Assembly (NCBI GenBank): GCA_002292955.1
Contig: DBCH01000059.1
Location: forward strand, 1,319-12,861
DNA: 11,543 nucleotides
Direction: 5' to 3'
Origin: Microbacteriaceae bacterium UBA963
Lineage (GTDB): Bacteria; Actinomycetota; Actinomycetes; Actinomycetales; Microbacteriaceae
The translations under genes were made by a program, and so were the position numbers. Below the pieces are notes generated by a model. The model was not told where the DNA came from, did no database searches, and saw only the letters and a program-made list of their open reading frames with translations. Below are positions 6,969 through 11,543 of this stretch, one piece after another (the stretch's first letter is position 1; the number at the start of each line of letters is the position of its first letter).

Positions 6969-7445
6969 ATGGCCGGCGAGACCATCATCACGGTTGTGGG
7001 AAACCTCACTGCCGACCCCGAGCTGCGTTACACGCAGAACGGACTGGCGGTCGCCAACTTCACCATCGCTTCGACCCCGCGCAACTTCGACCGCGCGAGT
7101 AGCGAGTGGAAAGACGGTGAGGCGCTGTTTCTTCGCGCCAGCGTATGGCGCGAGTTTGCCGAAAACGTTGCGGGCACCCTCACCAAGGGCATGCGCGTGA
7201 TGGCAACAGGCCGACTCAAGCAGCGCTCCTATGAAACCAAAGAGGGCGAAAAGCGAACGACCATCGAACTCGAGGTTGACGAGATTGGTCCTTCGCTGCG
7301 TTACGCCAAGGCCACGGTGACGCGTCAGGCGTCGTCTGGCCGCACGGGTGGAGAAGATGCGTGGGCATCGGCACCCCCCGCAGTAGCTGGCGGAGCAGAC
7401 CCCTGGGCGACGCCCGGTGTGCCCGCCGACGAAACCCCGTTCTAG
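6969..7445 (+). CDS. ssb: Single-stranded DNA-binding protein
   Basis: SSB coats single-stranded DNA in replication and repair and recruits partners through its C-terminal tip. The 158-residue protein begins MAGETIITVVGNLTADPELRY, with an OB fold through about residue 115 (VANFTIAST, FLRASVWREFAENVA, GRLKQRSYETKEGEKRT). A short linker with two related DAWAS/DPWAT segments (about 130-148) leads to the acidic-aromatic tip DETPF, a variant of the usual DD(I/L)PF. The start is the ATG at 6969, 4 bases after the rpsF stop, which suggests coupled translation. An in-frame opening back to 6690 overlaps rpsF and has no SSB-like sequence. The tail is shorter than in many actinobacterial SSBs. Confidence 0.97.
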   Translation: MAGETIITVVGNLTADPELRYTQNGLAVANFTIASTPRNFDRASSEWKDGEALFLRASVWREFAENVAGTLTKGMRVMATGRLKQRSYETKEGEKRTTIELEVDEIGPSLRYAKATVTRQASSGRTGGEDAWASAPPAVAGGADPWATPGVPADETPF

Positions 7446-7498
7446 TAGACCTTGAGGAGCGCCTGGCGCGTTCCGCGAAGAGAAAGTAAGAGAAAAAG

Positions 7499-7762
7499 AT
7501 GGCTGGAAAGTCAAGCGGCGACCGCCGCAAGCCGCTGCGCGGCGGCAAGGGCGCGAAAGCCCTCGCTCCCGCTAAGGCGATTCGCGTTGGCGTCATCGAT
7601 TACAAAGATGTCGCCACGCTTCGTAAGTTCATTTCCGAGCGCGGAAAGATCCGCTCGCGTCGCATCACGGGTGTTTCCGTGCAGGAGCAGCGTCTCATCG
7701 CTCGCGCCGTGAAGAATGCGCGCGAGATGGCTCTACTGCCCTACGCTGGCGCCGGACGCTAG
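7499..7762 (+). CDS. rpsR: 30S ribosomal protein S18 (cysteine-free type)
   Basis: S18 pairs with S6 on the 30S platform. The 87-residue product contains the hallmark IDYKDVATLRKFISERGKI (about 33-51), RSRRITGVSVQEQRLIARAVKNARE and the C-terminal ALLPYAG. The N-terminal CxxC zinc-binding cysteines found in C+ S18 proteins are absent; the region reads KALAPAKAIRVGVIDYKD and the protein has no cysteine at all. This is the zinc-independent type, which seems usual in Microbacteriaceae. The 53-bp gap after ssb has no promoter I would defend, and only a weak purine-rich stretch (AGAGAAAAAG) precedes the ATG. Genuine ssb-rpsR co-transcription is expected from the family. Confidence 0.96.
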   Translation: MAGKSSGDRRKPLRGGKGAKALAPAKAIRVGVIDYKDVATLRKFISERGKIRSRRITGVSVQEQRLIARAVKNAREMALLPYAGAGR

Positions 7763-7773
7763 GAGGAGACACT

Positions 7774-8226
7774 ATGTCAAAACTCATTCTGACTAACGAG
7801 GTCTCTGGCCTCGGTTCGGCCGGCGACGTTGTTGAGGTGAAGAACGGTTACGCACGTAACTATCTGATCCCTCAGGGTTTCGCGGTCGCTTGGTCTCGCG
7901 GCGGCGAAAAGCAGGTCGAGCAGATTCGCTCGGCCCGCGCTGCTCGCCAGCTGGCCACGAACGAAGAGGCTCAGGCGCTCAAGGACAAGCTCGAGAACGC
8001 CGTCATCAAGCTCGCCGTCAAGGTGGGACGCGATGGTCGCCTCTTCGGATCCGTCAAGACCGGGCACATCGCAGAGGCCGTGGCGGAAGCGGGAATCGGC
8101 GACATCGACAAGCGCAAGATTGAAATCCTTGCGCCGATCAAGTTCACGGGTAACCACGAGGCCACCGTTCGTCTTCGCGACGAGATGGTCGCTACCATCA
8201 CTCTTCAGGTGGTTGCAGCCAAGTAG
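7774..8226 (+). CDS. rplI: 50S ribosomal protein L9
   Basis: L9 binds 23S rRNA near the base of the L1 stalk and helps frame maintenance. The 150-residue product is full length. The N-terminal domain reads LILTNEVSGLGSAGDVVEVKNGYARNYLIPQG-type sequence over residues 4-36. A charged connecting helix follows (about 41-76), then the C-terminal domain from about residue 77 (VKVGRDGRLFGSVKTGHIAEAV, ITLQVVAA). A strong GGAGGAG ribosome-binding site overlaps the rpsR stop codon (TAGGAGGAG) 11 bp upstream of the ATG, so rpsR and rplI are closely linked. A strong intrinsic terminator follows its stop after 16 bp. Confidence 0.97.
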   Translation: MSKLILTNEVSGLGSAGDVVEVKNGYARNYLIPQGFAVAWSRGGEKQVEQIRSARAARQLATNEEAQALKDKLENAVIKLAVKVGRDGRLFGSVKTGHIAEAVAEAGIGDIDKRKIEILAPIKFTGNHEATVRLRDEMVATITLQVVAAK

Positions 8227-8242
8227 CACATTTACACACAAG

Positions 8243-8277
8243 CGGGGCGGAATCTTTAGGGTTTTCGCCCCGTTTTT
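8243..8277 (+). terminator. Intrinsic terminator of the rpsF-ssb-rpsR-rplI operon
   Basis: CGGGGCGGAA (8243-8252) pairs with TTTCGCCCCG (8263-8272), 10 bp with one G-U, around a 10-base loop, followed by TTTTT at 8273-8277. A further dyad, TACACA (8233-8238) with TGTGTA (8280-8285), brackets it. This is a textbook Rho-independent terminator, the clearest in the window. Confidence 0.93.
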
Positions 8278-8292
8278 GTTGTGTATTGAGTA

Positions 8293-8319
8293 AAGAATTC
8301 CACAAGCCTCAAGAATTCC
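8293..8319. repeat. Direct repeat of AAGAATTCC, 18 bp apart
   Basis: AAGAATTCC occurs at 8293-8301 and again at 8311-8319. The second copy sits inside a dyad, TCAAG-N5-CTTGA (8309-8323). The 18-bp period, close to two helical turns, could present two protein sites on one face of the DNA. No known binding protein is suggested by the sequence. Confidence 0.4.
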
Positions 8320-8332
8320 TTGAAGGATGATT

Positions 8333-8352
8333 GAATCCACAGCTGGGGACAA
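8333..8352. promoter_or_regulatory. Pair of degenerate DnaA-box-like sites, opposite strands
   Basis: GAATCCACA (8333-8341, plus strand) matches TTRTCCACA at 7 of 9 positions. TTGTCCCCA on the minus strand (8352-8344) matches at 8 of 9. They face each other with 2 bp between. Individually weak, they gain support from the neighbouring stronger sites. Confidence 0.45.
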
Positions 8353-8373
8353 AGAAAATACCTGCTCAGAGCT

Positions 8374-8392
8374 TATTTTTTTCTCAAAAATA
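8374..8392. repeat. A/T-only inverted repeat
   Basis: TATTTTT (8374-8380) and AAAAATA (8386-8392) form a perfect 7-bp dyad with the spacer TTCTC. It lies in the most A/T-rich part of the window, between two groups of DnaA-box-like sites. It could be an easily melted segment or a curved spacer; with no strong U-tract context it is not a convincing terminator. Confidence 0.5.
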
Positions 8393-8408
8393 GTCCGCCA
8401 TGCACAGG

Positions 8409-8417
8409 TTATCCCCA
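8409..8417 (+). promoter_or_regulatory. DnaA-box-like site TTATCCCCA
   Basis: TTATCCCCA matches the DnaA box TTATCCACA at 8 of 9 positions, in the same orientation as the two boxes downstream. Confidence 0.5.
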
Positions 8418-8452
8418 TGTCCATGAACAGGTTTTAGTCGATTTTGGGCGAG

Positions 8453-8473
8453 TCATCCACATAGTTATCCACA
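8453..8473 (+). promoter_or_regulatory. Tandem DnaA boxes, one perfect, next to the dnaB promoter
   Basis: TCATCCACA (8453-8461, 8 of 9) and TTATCCACA (8465-8473, 9 of 9 to the E. coli consensus) lie in the same orientation, 12 bp start to start. The perfect box ends 7 bp before the -35 hexamer of the predicted dnaB promoter. DnaA bound here would be positioned to regulate dnaB transcription. The match is seen; the regulatory effect is inferred. Confidence 0.7.
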
Positions 8474-8480
8474 GGGTCGT

Positions 8481-8509
8481 TTGGCGGCATGACATCCCGT
8501 TCCTAGAGT
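8481..8509 (+). promoter_or_regulatory. Predicted sigma-A-type promoter of dnaB
   Basis: TTGGCG (8481-8486) and TAGAGT (8504-8509) are separated by 17 bp, the optimal spacing. This is the best -35/-10 pair in the window. Transcription should begin near 8516, leaving a leader of about 95 nt with two further weak DnaA-like words (TTATCCCGT at 8521, TTGTCCGTG at 8546) that I do not count as boxes. Confidence 0.6.
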
Positions 8510-8610
8510 GTGCAAAGGCGTTATCCCGTGGGTCGCTGTGGGGCATTGTCCGTGGCGTGAGCTAAGCCTTAACTGAAGCAGTACCTCCCCTCTCGGCGAA
8601 AGGAAAATCC

Positions 8611-9981
8611 GTGTCGATCGCACACTTGGGAATCGCCGCAGAGTCGCCGGAACGCGGCAACGAGCGTGTTGCGCCCCACGACATGCTGGCGGAGCAGAGC
8701 ACCCTCGGCGGAATGTTGTTGAGTAGTGACGCCGTAGCCGACGTCATCGACGTCGTTCGAGGCAACGACTTTTACTACCCCAAGCACGAGACCATCTACG
8801 ATGCGATTCTCTCGCTCTACTCGCACGGCGAACCCACCGACGCCATCACGGTCTCCGATGAACTCACCAAGACGGGCTCTCTGGCCAAGGCCGGCGGCGC
8901 AGATTATCTGCACACACTCACGTCGATTGTTCCCACCGCAGCCAACGCCGGCTACTACGCCGCGATTGTGGCCGAGCGCGCTCTCCTGCGCCGGCTCATT
9001 GACGCGGGCACGCGCATCGTCCACATGGGTTATTCGGGCGAGGGCGATGCCATCGATTTGGTGAATAATGCCCAGGCGGAGATTTACGGCGTAACCGGCA
9101 TGGCCGAGGCCGAAGACTACGTGCCGCTCAACTTGGCCGTCACCACGGCTATCGACGAGATTGAGGCGGCGCGTCACCGCGACGGCAACATGACCGGCGT
9201 GCCCACGGGATTCCGCGATCTGGATGAACTCACGAACGGCCTGCACCCCGGCCAGCTGGTCATTGTGGCCGCCCGTCCCGCCCTCGGAAAGTCCACGCTC
9301 GCGCTCGACATCGCAAGGTCGGCGTCAATCAAGCACAACCTGCCCACCATTTTCTTCTCGCTTGAGATGGGGCGCAGCGAAATCGCCATGCGCTTGCTGT
9401 CGGCCGAGGCCTCCGTGCGACTGGAGAACATGCGCAAGGGAACCGTCGACAATCGCGACTGGACAGCAATTGCCAGCACACGCGGACGCATTAACGATGC
9501 GCCCCTGTTTATCGACGACAGTCCCAACATGACGCTCGTCGAGATTCGCGCCAAGTGCCGCAAACTTGCTCAGCGCGGTGGCCTCAAACTCATCGTGATC
9601 GACTACCTCCAGCTCATGACCTCGGGCAAGAAGGTGGAGAATCGTCAGCAGGAGGTGAGCGAGTTCTCGCGCGCACTCAAGCTTCTGGCAAAGGAACTCC
9701 AGGTTCCGGTCGTGGCGCTCTCACAGCTCAACCGCGGACCAGAACAGCGCTCCGACAAGAAGCCAGCCCTCAGTGATCTTCGCGAATCGGGATCGCTGGA
9801 GCAAGACGCGGACGTCGTGATCCTCCTGCACCGTGAGGCTCTGGGTGAGCGCGACCATCCGCGGGCCGGCATGGCTGATTTCATCGTGGCCAAGCACCGC
9901 AACGGTCGCACCGACACCATCGAAGTCACGTTCCAAGGTCACCTATCGCGCTTCGCCGATGTGGCCAGTCCCACCAAGTAG
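8611..9981 (+). CDS. dnaB: Replicative DNA helicase DnaB
   Basis: DnaB is the hexameric 5'-3' helicase that unwinds DNA ahead of the replisome and binds primase. The 456-residue product has the N-terminal helical domain (APHDMLAEQSTLGGMLLSSD from about residue 21, to about 125), a linker, and a RecA-like ATPase domain beginning near GVPTGFRDLDELTNGL. Walker A is ARPALGKST at 221-229 with Lys227, and Walker B is LIVIDYLQL with Asp331. The conserved ESGSLEQDAD and the C-terminal AKHRNGRT are present. No intein interrupts the Walker A or later motifs, although actinobacterial dnaB genes are frequent intein hosts. The GTG start is preceded by GAAAGGA at a suitable distance. The gene has its own promoter after the rplI terminator. 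Confidence 0.97.
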   Translation: MSIAHLGIAAESPERGNERVAPHDMLAEQSTLGGMLLSSDAVADVIDVVRGNDFYYPKHETIYDAILSLYSHGEPTDAITVSDELTKTGSLAKAGGADYLHTLTSIVPTAANAGYYAAIVAERALLRRLIDAGTRIVHMGYSGEGDAIDLVNNAQAEIYGVTGMAEAEDYVPLNLAVTTAIDEIEAARHRDGNMTGVPTGFRDLDELTNGLHPGQLVIVAARPALGKSTLALDIARSASIKHNLPTIFFSLEMGRSEIAMRLLSAEASVRLENMRKGTVDNRDWTAIASTRGRINDAPLFIDDSPNMTLVEIRAKCRKLAQRGGLKLIVIDYLQLMTSGKKVENRQQEVSEFSRALKLLAKELQVPVVALSQLNRGPEQRSDKKPALSDLRESGSLEQDADVVILLHREALGERDHPRAGMADFIVAKHRNGRTDTIEVTFQGHLSRFADVASPTK

Positions 9982-9992
9982 TCGCATTCTTC

Positions 9993-10006
9993 CGGCCCCG
10001 GGGCCG
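9993..10006. repeat. Perfect 14-bp GC-only palindrome after dnaB
   Basis: CGGCCCCGGGGCCG lies 12 bp after the dnaB stop. As RNA it could form a 5-bp CGGCC/GGCCG hairpin with a 4-base loop, but no T-run follows on either strand. It may be a weak, U-less terminator or a protein site; the downstream promoter begins close by. Confidence 0.4.
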
Positions 10007-10032
10007 ATGTCGCTCGTGCGGGTGCCCCCACG

Positions 10033-10038
10033 TAGACT
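10033..10038 (+). promoter_or_regulatory. -10 element for the two-gene membrane-protein operon
   Basis: TAGACT at 10033-10038 in the context CGTAGACTGAGCAC fits the -10 form seen elsewhere in this window. Transcription would start near 10045, leaving a leader of about 17 nt without a recognisable Shine-Dalgarno before the ATG at 10063. No good -35 is visible. Confidence 0.45.
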
Positions 10039-10062
10039 GAGCACAACCTCAGTGGCTTACTT

Positions 10063-10629
10063 ATGACTAACGACACTCATCACGTTCCCCTGCTTGGCCC
10101 GGCCCTCATTCTGCAGGCGGTAGTCGCGCTCGTGGGCGCGGTGGTGATTACGTTCACCTCGGATCACTCCCCGCTCGTGGGACTCGTTGTTTTTGCGGGC
10201 GTTTCGTTTTTGTTGGCCGCCGGCCAACTGATGACCGCCGTGAGCGTGGCGGCGTGGCCTCGTGCGCGCGTGGCCCTGGCCATTCAGGTCGTGTCGAGCA
10301 TCGCTGCAGCCGGAATCGCGGCGGCGTTCTTGGGTGGCGACCGCACCACGCTGACACTGTGTGTGAGCATCTGGGCCGGTGTGGTTGCCCTCACCTCTGG
10401 TCTGGCCGCGTGGTCCATTACTGACCGCGCCGTCTCTCGTGACTTTTTCATTCTCGCGGGCCTCGCCGGGCTGCTTGCTCTTGTCGAAGCTGCGCTGCCC
10501 CTTTCTGATGTGTATGCCGTCGGTTTCCTGGGCGCCTATTTCGCCGTTTTCGGTGTGTTTTCGATCATTGCGGGTGTGGGCATGAGCTCGTTCTCGCGCC
10601 GACCCAACCGCACGGAGGAGAAGAAATGA
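10063..10629 (+). CDS. Six-helix integral membrane protein of unknown function
   Basis: I do not recognise the family with confidence. The 188-residue product has a short polar N-terminus (MTNDTHHVP) and about six hydrophobic helices at roughly 10-31, 36-62, 68-91, 96-117, 127-145 and 150-174. It ends in a polar basic tail (SRRPNRTEEKK). Helices are short-looped and alanine/valine-rich, with no obvious catalytic motif; the paired-helix layout recalls HdeD/DUF308-type proteins, but that is only a resemblance. The one cysteine (Cys100) is inside helix 4. It overlaps the next gene by 4 bp (ATGA), so the two are probably made together. It has its own -10 element after dnaB, and no special link with dnaB function is implied. 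Confidence 0.85.
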   Translation: MTNDTHHVPLLGPALILQAVVALVGAVVITFTSDHSPLVGLVVFAGVSFLLAAGQLMTAVSVAAWPRARVALAIQVVSSIAAAGIAAAFLGGDRTTLTLCVSIWAGVVALTSGLAAWSITDRAVSRDFFILAGLAGLLALVEAALPLSDVYAVGFLGAYFAVFGVFSIIAGVGMSSFSRRPNRTEEKK

Positions 10630-10943
10630 CCGCATCACGCCGAGACCGCATGCGCCCCTTTGAAGTGATTGGCCTGGCTGTCATCGTGGCCGTCTTTACG
10701 GGAATCGTCGTGATCTCGACGACGCGAAACCTCACCTTGGCGGCTATCTGGTTGGGCGTGGCATTCATTGCCATGCTGGTGGTCTCGGCAACCGTTGTGC
10801 TGATGATTCAGCCCAAAAAAGAAGAGCTTGCGGATATCGAAGAGCTCGCCGCCGCGGCACCTGCCAAGTCGGCGGCTGCCGCCGCGAAAAAAAAGCCAAC
10901 GACGGCCAAGACAGGTTCCGCAGGTACGGCCGATGCGGAGTAA
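10626..10943 (+). CDS. Small two-helix membrane protein with Ala/Lys tail, unknown function
   Basis: A 105-residue protein with a basic start (MTASRRDRMRPFE), two membrane helices (about 12-32 and 37-60) and a charged, then low-complexity cytoplasmic tail (acidic at 66-73, then AAAAPAKSAAAAAKKKPTTAK). By the positive-inside rule the termini are cytoplasmic. The DRMRP-helix-helix layout recalls a small conserved actinobacterial hypothetical protein, but I cannot name it. It starts inside the stop of the upstream gene (ATGA at 10626-10629), with GGAGGAG ahead of it, so the pair is translationally coupled. The tail coding region contains a run of eight A (10887-10894) read as AAA AAA AAG. The gene ends only 9 bp from the convergent purB stop, with no intrinsic terminator between. 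Confidence 0.82.
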   Translation: MTASRRDRMRPFEVIGLAVIVAVFTGIVVISTTRNLTLAAIWLGVAFIAMLVVSATVVLMIQPKKEELADIEELAAAAPAKSAAAAAKKKPTTAKTGSAGTADAE

Positions 10944-10952
10944 AAGAAGTAG

Positions 10953-11543
10953 TTAGCCTGTGGGGCCTGCGGCGGTAAAGCGCACCAGTGCCGCAGAATC
11001 TCCCACATACGTTGCGGGAGTAAGGGCGGCGAGACGTTCTTTGGCTTCGGCGGAGATGTCGAGACGGGAGACAAACTCAGCGAGATCTGCTGCCGTTACC
11101 CTCTTGCCGCGGGTGAGCTCCTTGAGCAGCGCGTAGGGATCTGTGATGCTTGAACGCCCGGCCACCACTTCGGCCCGAATCACCGTCTGAATGGCCTCGC
11201 CGAGCACCTCCCAGTTGGCGTCGAGGTCGGCAGCTAGCGCGTCTTCGGCAACGTCGAGCTCGGGGAGCCCGCGACTCATGTTCTCCAGTGCAAGAAGAGA
11301 GTGACCAAGGGCTACTCCGATGTTTCGCTGCGTCGTGGAATCGGTGAGGTCGCGCTGCATGCGGCTGGTGACCAGGGTGGCAGCCAGCGAGTCGAGCAGA
11401 GCACACGAGATTTCAAAGTTGGCTTCCGCGTTTTCGAAGCGGATCGGATTGATTTTGTGGGGCATGGTGGACGAACCGGTGGCCCCGGCCTGAGGAATCT
11501 GCCGGAAATAGCCCATCGAAATGTAGGTCCACACGTCGGTAGC
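10953..11543 (-). CDS. purB: Adenylosuccinate lyase, C-terminal part (5' end outside the window)
   Basis: PurB cleaves SAICAR to AICAR and adenylosuccinate to AMP, releasing fumarate, in cytoplasmic purine synthesis. The 196 residues present begin at ATDVWTYISMGYFRQ and carry the fumarase/aspartase superfamily signature GSSTMPHKINP, followed by FENAEAN. These forms are typical of the E. coli-like PurB class. The C-terminal region is helical and ends RFTAAGPTG. The reading frame is open to the window edge, so the apparent GTG at 11534 is not the real start. About 260 N-terminal residues should lie beyond the edge. It converges on the small membrane-protein operon. Confidence 0.95.
   Translation of the reverse strand, partial: ATDVWTYISMGYFRQIPQAGATGSSTMPHKINPIRFENAEANFEISCALLDSLAATLVTSRMQRDLTDSTTQRNIGVALGHSLLALENMSRGLPELDVAEDALAADLDANWEVLGEAIQTVIRAEVVAGRSSITDPYALLKELTRGKRVTAADLAEFVSRLDISAEAKERLAALTPATYVGDSAALVRFTAAGPTG

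Larger units (their letters stand above)
8227..8610. other. 384-bp rplI-dnaB intergenic region with DnaA-box-like cluster
   Basis: This gap holds no protein gene I would defend. From left to right it contains the rplI terminator, two copies of AAGAATTCC, a cluster of DnaA-box-like sites on both strands, an A/T-only dyad, a promoter and the dnaB leader. The composition is clearly more A/T-rich at 8350-8395 than in the flanking genes. The layout (DnaA boxes flanking an A/T-rich stretch) resembles a small origin-like or DnaA-titration site. The true oriC of actinobacteria normally lies at dnaA-dnaN, outside this window. Confidence 0.75.

Noticed and set aside
6846..7514. A 222-codon minus-strand frame across ssb
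   Set aside because: It is antisense to a well-supported gene, has no credible start signals, and its translation has no recognisable domain.
7777..8424. A 215-codon minus-strand frame across rplI and its terminator
   Set aside because: It is mostly antisense to rplI and runs through the intrinsic terminator and the DnaA-box region, so it is very unlikely to be a gene.
8333..8509. The chromosomal replication origin itself
   Set aside because: No dnaA, dnaN or rpmH is in the window, and five box-like sites are fewer than expected for an actinobacterial oriC. A regulatory or titration site is more likely.
8611..9981. Possible intein in dnaB
   Set aside because: The 456-residue length and uninterrupted Walker A and B motifs show that no intein is present.

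Overview
This is a core-chromosome segment of a GC-rich actinobacterium, most likely a member of the Microbacteriaceae or a close relative. Four signs point there: the gene order; TANNNT-type -10 boxes written TAGAAT or TAGACT; leaderless starts; and an S18 protein without the zinc-binding cysteines. The lineage call is inference from family knowledge, since no search was run. I see no mobile element, phage gene, CRISPR array, tRNA or rRNA.

Left arm (minus strand, read right to left from about 4977): a secreted, membrane-anchored cell-wall-region protein of the DUF6049 type, then murJ (lipid II flippase), trxB (thioredoxin reductase) and the first 47 codons of trxA. The order DUF6049-murJ-trxB-trxA is the well-known oriC-proximal actinobacterial cluster. 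In mycobacteria a NUDIX gene and sigM/anti-sigM lie within it; both are absent here. The trxB upstream region carries a good match to the SigR/SigH disulfide-stress promoter.

Right arm (plus strand): pcnA (CCA-adding enzyme with an HD domain) diverges from DUF6049, both apparently from leaderless promoters in a 61-bp gap. Next comes the ribosomal and replication cluster rpsF-ssb-rpsR-rplI, preceded by an RNA fold resembling the S6:S18 autoregulatory element and closed by a strong intrinsic terminator. A 384-bp gap holds a cluster of DnaA-box-like sites, an A/T-only dyad and a clear promoter, followed by dnaB. Downstream are two small membrane-protein genes of unknown function with a 4-bp overlap. 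They converge on the 3' part of purB on the minus strand, with only 9 bp between.

Together the genes cover redox balance, peptidoglycan precursor export, tRNA maturation, ribosome assembly and replication. I did not find a new multi-gene system. The points most worth a look are regulatory: the DnaA-box cluster at dnaB, the SigR-like trxB promoter, the paired leaderless promoters and the S6:S18-type leader.
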